A DNA stretch of 64,000 nucleotides from Myxococcales bacterium (lineage in GTDB: Bacteria > Myxococcota > Myxococcia > Myxococcales > Anaeromyxobacteraceae). Below the pieces are notes generated by a model. The model worked only from the letters and a program-made list of their open reading frames with translations. It did not search any database and had not been told where the DNA came from. Shown here piece by piece: positions 47,991 through 56,915 of the stretch. Positions within the stretch are counted from its first letter, which is position 1. Every line of letters begins with the position of its first letter. The stretch spans positions 124,001 through 188,000 of the forward strand of contig JAJZQX010000008.1 in assembly GCA_021806645.1 (NCBI GenBank), in the 5' to 3' direction. The position numbers and the translations under genes are program-made.

Positions 47991-48770
47991 ATGGTGACGG
48001 TCGAGACAACCGGTCAGGGACCGAGCACCGAACGACTGGTCGCCGAGGCCTACGACGAGCTGCGCGAGCGGGTCCGCGCCATGAGTCGCGGCGCGCCCCC
48101 GACCCTGGCGGGCACCGCGGGGTTGCACACGGCGCTGGAGCGGATCCTTCGCCACCGGACCACCTTCCGCGACGCGCGCCACTTCACCGCCTACTGCCTC
48201 TTCCTCATCCGCCGGCTCTGGATCTCCCGCTGGCGGGCCACGGCGCGGCGGCGCCGGCGCGAGGCCGCCTCGCTGCTCCCGGTGCTCACGCTGCTGCACG
48301 GCGAGCCGGTGGTGGGGACGCGCGAGGAGGCGCTGGCGGTGCTGGAGCTGCTGGCGTCGCTGCGCGCCGACCCCAACATCTCGCGCCGCCGGCGCATCGC
48401 GCGCGCGGTGGAGTGCCACCTGGTGGCCGGCTTCACGCAGGCCGAGACGGCCGACCTGCTCGGCGAGTCGAAGGGGATGGTGCAGCAGCGGATCGCCTTC
48501 TTCCTCGCCTGGGCACGGTTGGCGGTGGCCCCCGACCTCGGGCTGGTGGAGCGGGCGGTGGCCGCGGCGGCCGTCGAGCCACGGCTGGGACGGCGCGACG
48601 CGATCGGCGAGGCCGCCCGCCGGTACTACCTTCACGGTGAGTCGCGGACGGCCATCGCCGGGGCGCTCGGCTCGACGCCGGCCCGGGTGGAACAGGACCT
48701 GCGGCTCTTCGCGGCGTGGGTGGCGGCGCGCGAGGCGAAGCGCGCGGCGGGAGAGGAGACGGGCGCGTGA
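47991..48770 (+). CDS. ECF-like sigma factor with an extra C-terminal helix-turn-helix
   Basis: 259 residues from the ATG at 47991 (ATG 47955 is an alternative). The N-terminal half resembles the ECF-like group found with Ser/Thr kinases (TALERILRHRTTFRDARHFTAY, in parts). Region 4 is HLVAGFTQAETADLLGESKG. About 80 residues later a second helix-turn-helix appears, YLHGESRTAIAGALGSTPAR, which typical family members lack. It overlaps the kinase gene by 4 bases (GTGA), so kinase and sigma are coupled, and phosphorylation control is plausible. Confidence 0.75.
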   Translation: MVTVETTGQGPSTERLVAEAYDELRERVRAMSRGAPPTLAGTAGLHTALERILRHRTTFRDARHFTAYCLFLIRRLWISRWRATARRRRREAASLLPVLTLLHGEPVVGTREEALAVLELLASLRADPNISRRRRIARAVECHLVAGFTQAETADLLGESKGMVQQRIAFFLAWARLAVAPDLGLVERAVAAAAVEPRLGRRDAIGEAARRYYLHGESRTAIAGALGSTPARVEQDLRLFAAWVAAREAKRAAGEETGA

Positions 48771-50584
48771 CCAGGCTGGGAGCGGACGTGGTGGTGGAGC
48801 TGGTCCTCAAGCAGGACCGGGCCGAGTGGCCGCAGCTGATCGACGAGCTGTGCGGCGACGACCCCTCCCTGGCCGAGCTGGTCCGCGCGCTGCTGGCCCA
48901 CTACGACCGGCCGGACGGGCCGCTCCCGTCCGGGCCGTATCCGCAGGAGCTGGGGCCCTTCACGCTGGAGCGCGAGCTGGGGGCCGGCGCGCACGGCAAG
49001 GTCTACCTGGCGCGGCGCCCGCCGCTCGACGGCTACGTGGCGCTCAAGCTCCTCCGGCCCGGTCCTGGGATGAGCGAGTTCGTCGAGCAGGTGCGGCGCG
49101 AGGCCGGGCGGGCGCGGCGCATTCCCAGCGCCCACGTGGTCCCGGTCTTCGACGCCGGGCGGATCGGGAATGGGCCGTTCTACGTGGAGATGGCGGTCTG
49201 CGCCGATCCGGACGAGGCGGCGCCCGGCTCGATCCGGATCGGCCGCTCGCTGCTCGAGGCCCAGCCCGGGCTCTCGGCGCAGGAGGCGGCGCGGCTGGTG
49301 GAGGACCTGGCGGGCGCGGTCCACGCGGCCCACAGGACCGGCGTGGTCCACGGCGACGTGAAGCCGGAGAACGTGCTGCTCACGCCGGAGAGCCGGCGCG
49401 TGATGCTGGCCGACTTCGGCATCGCCACGTCGCTGGCGGCGTCGCACCCGGCCGACACGGCTCCGGCCACGGCGGTCCGGGATCCGGCCGGGGGGGGGCG
49501 CGGCCCGGCGGGGCGGGGCGGCGCGGTGACGGCGCGCGCGCTGCCCATCGGCACGGTCGCCTACATGGCACCGGAGCAGTGGCGCGACCGGCTGGCGCCC
49601 ACGCCGGCCTCGGACCTATACACGCTGGGTGGAACGCTCTACTTCCTCCTCTCCGGGTCGGCCCCGCACGCCGGCCGGATCGGCGACGCCGACCCGCCGC
49701 CGCCGCCGCTGCCCGGCGGCGTCCAGCCACGCTTGCGGGAGATCGTGGGACGGGCCCTCGCCCCCCGCCCGGAGGACCGTCCCAGCTCGGCCGGGGCGCT
49801 GGCCGAGGAGCTGCGCCGTTACCGGAAGCTCGAGCCGACCTGGCACGAGCGCCGCTCCGTCCTGCGGCGTTCCGGGCTCTTTGTCAGGCGCCACCGGAGC
49901 GAGCTGGTCGCGGTCGCCGTGGTGGTGGCGCTGGCGCTGCCGCTGGTGCTGGCCGGCTACCACCTGCTCACCGGCAAGCTCATCGAGCTGACGGCGCGCG
50001 AGGCGGCGCTGGGACAGAGGCTGCAGGACATGGAGCACTCGGCCCGGTCGCTGGAGTCGGAGATCGCGCGGCTGGAGGGTGAGGCTGACGCCAAGCAGAA
50101 GGAGCTGAAGCGGGTCGAGGCGCGGCTGGCGCAGCTGCCCAAGCTGGAGCAGGCGCTGGGCGCGGCGCGCCAGGAGGCCGAGCACGGACGGGAGGTGGCC
50201 ACGCGCGCGGAGGGGGAGGCCAAGGCGGCGGCCAGGCGGCTGGCGACGGTGGAGACGCAGCTGGCGGCGGCCCGGGAGACGGCGGCCGAGGCCGATCGGC
50301 GCGAGACGGCGGCGCTCCGGGAGGCGGGGCGCGCCGGGGGGGAGCGGGACGAGGCGCGGCGGCGGGTTGGTGACGCCGAGGGGCAGGCCCGGGCGCTGGA
50401 GGCGAGGCGGGCCACGCTGGAGAAGGAGCTGCGGGAGAACGCCGCGTCGCTGGGCGCGGCGCGGGCCCTGGCGGACCGCGAGGCGGCGCGCGCGGCGGCC
50501 GCGGAGCGGGAACGAGATGCCCTGCGCTCCCGGCTGGGCGGTGGCGCGGGTCCAGCCGGGACCGCGGGCGGGGAGGGGCGCTGA
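48767..50584 (+). CDS. Membrane Ser/Thr protein kinase with extracytoplasmic coiled coil
   Basis: 605 residues from GTG. Kinase domain about residues 65-350: G-loop ELGAGAHGKVYLAR, Lys in VALKLL, catalytic loop HGDVKPEN (HRD changed to HGD, so a non-RD kinase), DFGIA and YMAPEQW. One membrane helix near 380-402 (LVAVAVVVALALPLVLAGYHLL) leads to some 190 residues of Glu/Ala/Arg-rich coiled coil. No PASTA or other sensor fold; the coiled coil may sense or dimerise. Coupled to the sigma factor gene before it. Confidence 0.9.
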   Translation: MTRLGADVVVELVLKQDRAEWPQLIDELCGDDPSLAELVRALLAHYDRPDGPLPSGPYPQELGPFTLERELGAGAHGKVYLARRPPLDGYVALKLLRPGPGMSEFVEQVRREAGRARRIPSAHVVPVFDAGRIGNGPFYVEMAVCADPDEAAPGSIRIGRSLLEAQPGLSAQEAARLVEDLAGAVHAAHRTGVVHGDVKPENVLLTPESRRVMLADFGIATSLAASHPADTAPATAVRDPAGGGRGPAGRGGAVTARALPIGTVAYMAPEQWRDRLAPTPASDLYTLGGTLYFLLSGSAPHAGRIGDADPPPPPLPGGVQPRLREIVGRALAPRPEDRPSSAGALAEELRRYRKLEPTWHERRSVLRRSGLFVRRHRSELVAVAVVVALALPLVLAGYHLLTGKLIELTAREAALGQRLQDMEHSARSLESEIARLEGEADAKQKELKRVEARLAQLPKLEQALGAARQEAEHGREVATRAEGEAKAAARRLATVETQLAAARETAAEADRRETAALREAGRAGGERDEARRRVGDAEGQARALEARRATLEKELRENAASLGAARALADREAARAAAAERERDALRSRLGGGAGPAGTAGGEGR

Positions 50585-50649
50585 TGAGAGGTAGCGGTTG
50601 CGCGCGGGGCGCGGGCCGGGTTAACTCCCGCTGCGAGGTCAGAGAACAC

Positions 50650-50955
50650 ATGAAAGACATCGTCGCCCACGTCGTCGCCGCCTCCCTGGCCCTGTTCGTG
50701 CTCACCGGCGGACCGGCCGGCCAGTCGGCCGCGATGCCGGCCCCGAAGGCCGCGGAGCCGGTCAGGGGCGTGGCCGCCACGCCGGCGGAGCCGGGGAAGG
50801 GCGCCGCGGCGGCGAGGGCGGCGCCGGGCAAGCCAGCTGCTCCAGGGCATGCGACGGACCCGGGCAAGGCCGTGGCGCCGGTGAAGGCGGCGGAACCGTC
50901 CAGGGCGGCCGATTCCAGGCCTTGCGAGCCGATCAAGCCCTGTGCGATCGACTAG
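50650..50955 (+). CDS. Small exported Ala/Pro/Lys-rich protein
   Basis: 101 residues from the ATG at 50650: signal peptide MKDIVAHVVAASLALFVLTG, then a low-complexity chain of Pro/Ala/Glu/Lys repeats (APKAAEP, ATPAEPGKG, APGKPAAPGH, APVKAAEP) and a final CEPIKPC pair of Cys. The terminal Cys pair next to a disulfide-forming enzyme gene is suggestive. An in-frame ATG at 50584 lacks a signal peptide. No family recognised. Confidence 0.6.
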   Translation: MKDIVAHVVAASLALFVLTGGPAGQSAAMPAPKAAEPVRGVAATPAEPGKGAAAARAAPGKPAAPGHATDPGKAVAPVKAAEPSRAADSRPCEPIKPCAID

Positions 50956-50971
50956 CGCCACCACCCCGTCG

Positions 50972-52117
50972 ATGGCCCGCAAACCCGTGACCCCGCCGCC
51001 CACGCCGCGCGCCGCCTTCGCGGTTTCGCTGGCGCTCGCCCTGGCCGGGCTGGTGCTGTCCGTCATGCTGGTTCGCGTCCATCGGGACGCCGCGGCGGGG
51101 CTGACCAGCTTCTGCACCATCAGCGAGGAGATCAACTGCGACAAGGTCGCGCTGAGCAGCTGGTCGATGCTGTTCGGCGTGCCGGTGGCGGCCTGGGGCG
51201 TCGCCGGCTACGCGTTCGCCGCGGCCCTGTCCGCGTGGGGGCTCTCGACGAGGCGGCTCCACGCGCGCTGGCCGGCGGGGCTGCTGGCGGTGTTCGGTGC
51301 CTTCGCGACGGTGGGGTCGGTGGCGCTGGCGCTCGCCTCCAAGCTGGCGATCGGCGCCTGGTGCCTGCTCTGCATGGGGTCCTGGGCGGCCTCGGTCGGG
51401 CTGCTCGTCTCCGGGTGGCTGGCGTGCCGTCCGGTCGGCATGTCGGCGTCGGTGCGGGCCGACCTGAAGGCGGCGGGTCGTCAGCCGCGCCGGGCGGCGG
51501 TGATCCTGGTCGCGGGGCTGATCGGGCTGCTGGTGCTGGTCGTCGAGGCGAGGCGAGGCGAGGCGGGCCCGAAGCCCCCGGGCGCGTCGCCGGCGGCGAC
51601 CAGCCCGGCGGCGTTGCCGCGGTTGCCGGCCGCCACGGGGCCGGCGGTGCTCTTCAGCGACTACGAGTGTCCGTTCTGCGCGCTGGCCCACGACGAGCTG
51701 CGCGAGATCCTGCGACAGCGGCCGGACATCCAGGTGGTGCGGCGCAACTTCCCGCTCGACCAGGCGTGCAATCCGATCTTGAAGCGACCGATGCACCTGC
51801 GGGCGTGCCAGCTGGCCCGGGCCGCGATCTGCGCCGAGGCGCAGGGGCAGTTCGAGGCCATGGACGACGCGCTCTACGCGAGCCAGCGGGCGCCGGTGCC
51901 GGTGGAGGAACTGGCGTCACGGCTGAAGCTCGACGTGAGGCGCTTCGAGGCGTGCCTCACGGCGCCGGCGACCCAGGCCCGGCTGGCCGCCGACATCCAG
52001 GCGGGGATGGAGGCGAAGCTGCGCTCGACCCCCACCTACGTGGTGGACGGGACGCTGTATGAAGGGAAGCTGCCCCTCGGGCGGTTTCCGCCCCCACCCC
52101 CGCCCGGCCGAGAGTAG
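50972..52117 (+). CDS. VKOR-DsbA fusion, disulfide bond formation
   Basis: 381 residues from the ATG at 50972 (a GTG at 50942 is an alternative). The first half is a four-to-five-helix vitamin K epoxide reductase domain with the loop pair CTISEEINC and the active-site pair CLLC. A linker helix follows (AVILVAGLIGLLVLVVEA), then a DsbA/DsbG-type thioredoxin domain with SDYECPFCALAH and cis-Pro in RSTPTYVVDG. It should oxidise exported proteins and pass the electrons to quinone in one polypeptide, replacing DsbA plus DsbB. Confidence 0.9.
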   Translation: MARKPVTPPPTPRAAFAVSLALALAGLVLSVMLVRVHRDAAAGLTSFCTISEEINCDKVALSSWSMLFGVPVAAWGVAGYAFAAALSAWGLSTRRLHARWPAGLLAVFGAFATVGSVALALASKLAIGAWCLLCMGSWAASVGLLVSGWLACRPVGMSASVRADLKAAGRQPRRAAVILVAGLIGLLVLVVEARRGEAGPKPPGASPAATSPAALPRLPAATGPAVLFSDYECPFCALAHDELREILRQRPDIQVVRRNFPLDQACNPILKRPMHLRACQLARAAICAEAQGQFEAMDDALYASQRAPVPVEELASRLKLDVRRFEACLTAPATQARLAADIQAGMEAKLRSTPTYVVDGTLYEGKLPLGRFPPPPPPGRE

Positions 52118-52123
52118 GACCGA

Positions 52124-53731
52124 CTACTCCCGGTCGGGGCGAGGACGTCGTTCGCCCGATGGCTCCGGAAGCAACCCCTCGTCCAGCAGCTGCAGCGCGA
52201 TCGCCAGGGCCTTCCGCGCCTTGTCGCGAACCTTCTCGTCGCCCTTGATCTTCAGGTACGCCTTGACGACCCGCTCCTCGTTCTTGGCGTTGGCCGCCTC
52301 GAGCTCGGAGATGCGCAGCTTCAGGTCGGCCACCCCCTGATCGACCTCCGACCGGGCTCCGTCCAGCTCACCTCGCGTCACGATCAGCTCGGACTCGAGC
52401 CGCTCGACCTCCCGCTCCACCTCCACCAGCCGCGTGGCCGAGGCCTGGGCCGCGGCCAGCTCCACCGACCTGGCGGCGAGCGCCGCCGCCGCTTGCTCGG
52501 CGGCACGTCGCTGCGTGGCGGCCTCCTGCTCGGCGCCGCGGCACCGCCCCTCGGCGCTGGCCACCTTGGCGGCCGCCAGCGCCGCCGCCTCGCCCGCCTG
52601 CTCGCCCGCCCGCCGGGCCTCTTCGCGCGCCGTCCTGGCATCGGCTTCGGCCTTCTTGGTCTGGGCGGCCAGCGCATCCCCGCGGGCCTTCTGCGAGGCC
52701 GCCTGGGCCTCCTTCTCACCCAGGGCCGACTCCAGCACCTCGGCGCGCCTGAGCGCCGCGTCCAGCTTCGCCCTCAGCTCACCTGGATCGGCCTGCCGTG
52801 AGTCGAGCGAGTCGAGCGCGTCGAGCGCGTCGAACGCGGTCCGGGCCGGGGGACCCGGAGCGCCGTCCAGCGCTCCTAGCGCCAGGTCGGCCTCGTCCCC
52901 CAGGCCCGCCAGGTCGGCGCGAGCGCCGGTTTCATCCTCCGCGGGGAGCGAGGCCGAGGCGGCCTCGAGGTCTTCGGACGTCACCGGACGATCGACGCCC
53001 AGGGCCTTCTCCATCGCCTCGCCGGCCGCCCTGGACTCGTCATCGGCCGTGGTCGAGCCAGGGGCCGGGGATCGAGGCGAGGTCGGTGGCGCCGGCGACG
53101 CCGCGGGGGACGAAAGGCCGTCGAAGGCGTCGTCGAGCAGCTTCAGGTCTTCGTCGAGCTCGCCGCCATCGGCGGATGGCGCGGCCGGCTCATCCGGGAG
53201 GGAGTCGAGATCGAGCGCGGGCAAGTCCTGTCCCGGCTCCCCCGCGAACGGCTCGAGCCCCGATTCCTCCTCGAGGCTCACCACCTCCTCGTCCGCGCCG
53301 TCGACGGCCTCCGCGGGCCGGGACGCGGTAGGAGGCGGGTTGGCGGCGCCCCCCCCCGGCACGCCGATCAGCTCCCCCAGCTTCTCCAGCAGCGAGGCCG
53401 ACAGGTACGGCTTGATGAGGTAGTCCTCGGCGCGGACCCTCAACTTCCTGTGATCCTCGAAGACCTCCTCGGTCGCCTCGGAGCTGGTGAGGATGAGCGG
53501 GATGGCCCGGAGGGCGTCGTCCTTCTTGAGCTTGTTGCAGATGGAGTAGCCGGAGAGCCTGGGCAACTCGACGCAGAGCACGATGGCGTCCGGCTTCAGT
53601 TCCCTGGCGAGGTCGAGCCCCTCCTTGCCGTCGCCGGTGACGTGCACCTGGTAGCCCATCGCCTCGAGCGCGCCGGACATCTCCCCGGCGAAGGCCGCGT
53701 CGTTCTCGATGAGGAGGATGGTCTTCGACAT
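52124..53731 (-). CDS. FrzS-like protein: pseudo-receiver plus coiled coil
   Basis: 535 residues from the ATG at 53731. The receiver-like domain (1-125) begins MSKTILLIENDAAF and includes GYSICNKLKKDD and HRKLRVRAEDYLIKP, close to FrzS of Myxococcus, a polarity protein for type IV pili motility. The phospho-acceptor site is Cys (VLC53VELP), and the acidic pair is Glu-Asn, so it is a pseudo-receiver as in FrzS. An acidic Pro/Ser/Ala linker (about 130-330) leads to about 170 residues of coiled coil and a short basic tail. Likely works in polarity or motility by protein contacts, not phosphorylation. Confidence 0.85.
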   Translation of the reverse strand: MSKTILLIENDAAFAGEMSGALEAMGYQVHVTGDGKEGLDLARELKPDAIVLCVELPRLSGYSICNKLKKDDALRAIPLILTSSEATEEVFEDHRKLRVRAEDYLIKPYLSASLLEKLGELIGVPGGGAANPPPTASRPAEAVDGADEEVVSLEEESGLEPFAGEPGQDLPALDLDSLPDEPAAPSADGGELDEDLKLLDDAFDGLSSPAASPAPPTSPRSPAPGSTTADDESRAAGEAMEKALGVDRPVTSEDLEAASASLPAEDETGARADLAGLGDEADLALGALDGAPGPPARTAFDALDALDSLDSRQADPGELRAKLDAALRRAEVLESALGEKEAQAASQKARGDALAAQTKKAEADARTAREEARRAGEQAGEAAALAAAKVASAEGRCRGAEQEAATQRRAAEQAAAALAARSVELAAAQASATRLVEVEREVERLESELIVTRGELDGARSEVDQGVADLKLRISELEAANAKNEERVVKAYLKIKGDEKVRDKARKALAIALQLLDEGLLPEPSGERRPRPDRE

Positions 53732-53805
53732 GAGCGTCCCTGCCCGCACTTACGAGAGCCGGAGGAGCGGCGGCAAGCGCGCAGCGCTCCGGAAAGATTG
53801 GAGAA

Positions 53806-53834
53806 AGTGTACGGGCAGCCGCTGGGGGTGTCAA
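53806..53834 (-). promoter_or_regulatory. Sigma70 promoter of the FrzS-like gene
   Basis: On the minus strand TTGACA (53834-53829), a 17-base spacer and TACACT (53811-53806): a perfect -35 and a good -10. Predicted start near 53799, leader about 68 bases. Confidence 0.75.
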
Positions 53835-53919
53835 AAAGCTCCACGGCGATTGAGGTGGATCGCGGTGAGGCCGGCGGCATCGCCGCGGCGTCACCAGGTC
53901 GGGGGTCGAGGCCGCGACG

Positions 53920-54744
53920 TCAGGGTCCGGGGGAGGAGGCCTTGACCATCTTGATCAGGTCGTCTTCGTCCGAGTCGGAGACCAGCGAGTAGACGGTGTG
54001 GTCCTGGCGCCAGACCACGGTGTTGTAGCCGCGCGAGTTGATGATCCGCGCGTGGTGCGTGCCGATCTCCACGTCTCGACCGCCCGCGTCGAAGCGTCCA
54101 TCGGGGTCGTCGACGATGAAGAGACCGGCCTGGCGGCCGCGGGGCAGCTCGTACCTGATGTAGGCCGCGGGCAGCTCGCGAAGGTTGGAGATGCGGGCGC
54201 CGACCACCCTGGCCTGCTGGTCGGCGAAGTGGGGGGCGTTGGGCTTGAAGTCGAGCTTGCCCGCGAACCACGCCGGGATCTTGTCGGGCGCCACCGAGGC
54301 GGTGGTCACCTCGAGCGGCAGGTCGCGGTGGTGCTTGCGGACCGCCTCCTCGACCAGCTGGCCGCCGGGGCCATGACCGGCTACCACCACCAGCACGGCC
54401 GCGGCGGTCGCGGCGGCGGTGGCCAGCGGGAAGGGGGCGAGGAGCCTGCGCCAGAACGGGCGGCGCTCGCGCTCCAGGGCGGTCGAGACGCGGCGCCGCA
54501 GGGCCTCGGGGGCACGGCCGAACCTCGACGTCGGCCCCATCGCCTCCCGCAGGGCGGCCTTCAAGGCGCGCCGGGCCTTCCCCTGGGTCGCCGCCAGCGC
54601 CTCGCAGCGCGCGCAACCAGCGAGGTGGACCTCGGCCTCGGCACGCTCGCGCGGCTCGAACTCGTCGTCGAGGAAGGCATCCACCGAGCGCTCGAACTCG
54701 GCGCAGTCCATCATGGCGAGCGTGGTGGTGTGGGTGGTGCTCAT
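53920..54744 (-). CDS. Zinc-type anti-sigma factor with periplasmic domain
   Basis: 274 residues. The ATG overlaps the sigma stop (ATGA). The N-terminal anti-sigma domain has the zinc motif HLAGCARC (H-x3-C-x2-C), as in redox-sensing RsrA-type factors. A membrane helix near residues 112-130 ([17 protein letters not shown]) separates it from some 140 residues outside, with alternating strands ([36 protein letters not shown]). It should hold the sigma factor until a signal, perhaps thiol oxidation at the zinc site or an envelope signal, frees it. Confidence 0.88.
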   Translation of the reverse strand: MSTTHTTTLAMMDCAEFERSVDAFLDDEFEPRERAEAEVHLAGCARCEALAATQGKARRALKAALREAMGPTSRFGRAPEALRRRVSTALERERRPFWRRLLAPFPLATAAATAAAVLVVVAGHGPGGQLVEEAVRKHHRDLPLEVTTASVAPDKIPAWFAGKLDFKPNAPHFADQQARVVGARISNLRELPAAYIRYELPRGRQAGLFIVDDPDGRFDAGGRDVEIGTHHARIINSRGYNTVVWRQDHTVYSLVSDSDEDDLIKMVKASSPGP

Positions 54745-55391
54745 GGCGCAGACCCCGTTCGGCTGCGACGGCGGCGGTGTTCGGCCAGGTCCTCGACGCT
54801 GGCGTCCTCGCCGGTGAAGAGACCCGACTCGGCGGCGTAGCCCGCCAGCGCCGTCTGGAGCAGCCGGCGGCCACGGAAGAGCCGGCTCATCACCGTGCCC
54901 ACCGGCACGTCGAGCACGTCGGCGATCTCGCGATAGGAGAACTCCTGCAGGTCGGCGAGTATCACCACCATGCGGAAGTCGAGGGGGAGGGCATCGACCG
55001 CCTTGAGCACGTCGTCGGAGAGGACGCGGTCGAAGTACCAACGCTCGGGATCCGCGGCGGCGTCGGCGGCGTCGCGGGACACCAGCTGCCCCTGCACCGC
55101 TTGCTGTTCGGGCCCGTCCACCAGCGTCCGCTCCTTGGTGCTCCGGCGGTAGCGGTTGATGAAGGTGTTGGTGAGGATCTTGAACAGCCACGCCTTGATG
55201 TTGGTGCCCCGCTCGAAGCGGTCGAAGAAGCGGTAGGCGCGGAGCAGGGAGTCCTGGACCAGGTCCTCGGCGTCTCGCTCGTTGCGGGTGAGCCGGACCG
55301 CCGCGCCGTACAGCGCATCGAGGTGGCGAAGCGCCAGCGCCTCGAACTCGTCGCGGGTCAGGTCGTTCTGGCGGTCGTCGAAGATGCCCAT
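54741..55391 (-). CDS. ECF sigma factor, SigR/ECF12-like
   Basis: 216 residues. Region 2 ([20 protein letters not shown], then [12 protein letters not shown]) and region 4 ([20 protein letters not shown], then LFRGRRLL) match the Streptomyces SigR (ECF12) pattern closely; [12 protein letters not shown] is diagnostic. In that family the sigma answers thiol oxidation and reads GGAAT-N18-GTT promoters, and exactly such a site lies upstream. First gene of a two-gene operon with its anti-sigma. Confidence 0.92.
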   Translation of the reverse strand: MGIFDDRQNDLTRDEFEALALRHLDALYGAAVRLTRNERDAEDLVQDSLLRAYRFFDRFERGTNIKAWLFKILTNTFINRYRRSTKERTLVDGPEQQAVQGQLVSRDAADAAADPERWYFDRVLSDDVLKAVDALPLDFRMVVILADLQEFSYREIADVLDVPVGTVMSRLFRGRRLLQTALAGYAAESGLFTGEDASVEDLAEHRRRRSRTGSAP

Positions 55392-55402
55392 TCTTTCTCG
55401 TC

Positions 55403-55429
55403 AACCCGCCGCGGCCAAGGGTGATTCCC
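55403..55429 (-). promoter_or_regulatory. SigR-type promoter, probably self-recognised
   Basis: Minus strand GGGAAT (55429-55424), 18 bases, then GTT (55405-55403), the exact GGAAT-N18-GTT pattern of SigR-family sigma factors. The transcript would start only a few bases before the ATG at 55391. Confidence 0.55.
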
Positions 55430-55613
55430 ATCGACGTGCGGTGATCCCGGCCGTGGCCGGCTCCAGCCGCCGGCGGGGTCGCGGCATGGAAAGTCCAGGG
55501 AACATAGCTGGTTCGGCCGCCGCGCGCACGCCGGCCTGGATCGGTCCAGGTGGAGCCCGAGCCCGTCCACCAGGTGGGCCGCCGGGAGCAGCGTGCTATG
55601 TCTCGCCCGGCCG

Positions 55614-56915
55614 ATGCCCAACCTCCTCTTCGCCGACGAAAAGGGCGTGGTCTACGACCACCCAGGGTTGTTGGCGGCCGTCCGATCGGGTGACGACATC
55701 CTTCGCCCCCCGGAGCGCCCCCGCGCCATCCCCGCGGGCGCCTCGCTGGCCATGCTCCCCGGCCGCCGCCCGGTCGGCATCGACCCGATCACCGGCCAGC
55801 CGACCGTGCTCGACGAGGTGAAGGTGGGCCGGCGCCGCTTCGTTCCCCACGCCGTGGGCGCCACGCTCCCACCCGGCTTCACGCGCACCTACCTGCCGGC
55901 CGTCGCCAGGCCGACCCTCGCCGTCTCCGGCGCCGCCCCCATCCTCCCGCAGTGGGCCTACACCGCCGCCGCGGCGACGCCCGCCGGCTTCGTGGTCTGG
56001 GCGTTCCGCACCGACCGCCGCACCCACTGGAGCCCGGCCCGGCACTCGACGCCCGACCTCGAGGCCACGGTGGCGGCCCGTCTAGCGGCCACCCCGAACC
56101 CCGTCTACCGGCAGCTCTCCCGCTGCGCGCTCCAGTGGCGCTGCTTCACCGCCCAGAACACCTTCTACGGCCGCGACGAGGGCGCCATCCCGTCCTCCGC
56201 CCGCTGCAACGCCGCCTGCATCGGCTGCCTCAGCGAGCAGGAAGACGGCATGCCACCGGCCTCGCATGAGCGGATCACCCGCCCGCCCACCGCCGAGGAG
56301 ATGGCCGAGGTGGCCATCCACCACCTCACCACCGCCCGCGGCAGGGTGATGGTCAGCTTCGGCCAGGGCTGCGAGGGCGAGCCGCTGCTCCGCTGGAAGG
56401 AGATCGAGCGGGCCATCAGGCTGATCCGCGCCGCCACCGCCCGCGGCTCGATCCACGCCAACACCAACGGCTCGCTCCCGGAGGCGCTCGGCGCGCTCTG
56501 CGAGGCCGGCCTCGACTCGGTCCGCATCTCGCTCAACAGCGCCGCGCCGGACCTCTACGCCGCCTATTACCGGCCCACCGGCTACGGGTTAGAGGACGTG
56601 GTCCGCTCCGTCGAGACCGCCAGGAAGAAGCACGCCTACGTCGCGCTCAACCTGCTCACCTTCCCTGGCGTGACCGACCGTGAAGGTGAGATCCGGCTGC
56701 TGGCCCGCCTGGTCCGGCGCGCCCGGGTGGACCAGGTGCAGACGCGCCCGCTCGCCATCGACCCGGACGTCTACCTCGCGGTGGCGCGTGGGCGCGGCGC
56801 GGGTGGGCCGGCGCTAGGGGTGCGACGGCTGGTCGAGGCGCTCCAGGCCGCGCGGCCGGGGCTGGTGGTGGGCAATTTCTCCCGGGCCAAGCCCGAACGA
56901 CACGTGAGGCACTAG
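55614..56915 (+). CDS. Radical SAM protein
   Basis: 433 residues from the ATG at 55614. Unusually, about 190 residues precede the radical-SAM cluster motif CNAACIGC (CxxxCxxC) near residues 197-204. The barrel follows with [10 protein letters not shown] (GGE-like), IHANTNGS and [10 protein letters not shown]. The N-terminal part is beta-rich and Pro-rich with no recognised fold. It should cleave SAM to a 5'-deoxyadenosyl radical; the substrate is unknown. The stop is followed with no gap by the methyltransferase gene, so the two are probably functionally linked. Confidence 0.87.
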   Translation: MPNLLFADEKGVVYDHPGLLAAVRSGDDILRPPERPRAIPAGASLAMLPGRRPVGIDPITGQPTVLDEVKVGRRRFVPHAVGATLPPGFTRTYLPAVARPTLAVSGAAPILPQWAYTAAAATPAGFVVWAFRTDRRTHWSPARHSTPDLEATVAARLAATPNPVYRQLSRCALQWRCFTAQNTFYGRDEGAIPSSARCNAACIGCLSEQEDGMPPASHERITRPPTAEEMAEVAIHHLTTARGRVMVSFGQGCEGEPLLRWKEIERAIRLIRAATARGSIHANTNGSLPEALGALCEAGLDSVRISLNSAAPDLYAAYYRPTGYGLEDVVRSVETARKKHAYVALNLLTFPGVTDREGEIRLLARLVRRARVDQVQTRPLAIDPDVYLAVARGRGAGGPALGVRRLVEALQAARPGLVVGNFSRAKPERHVRH

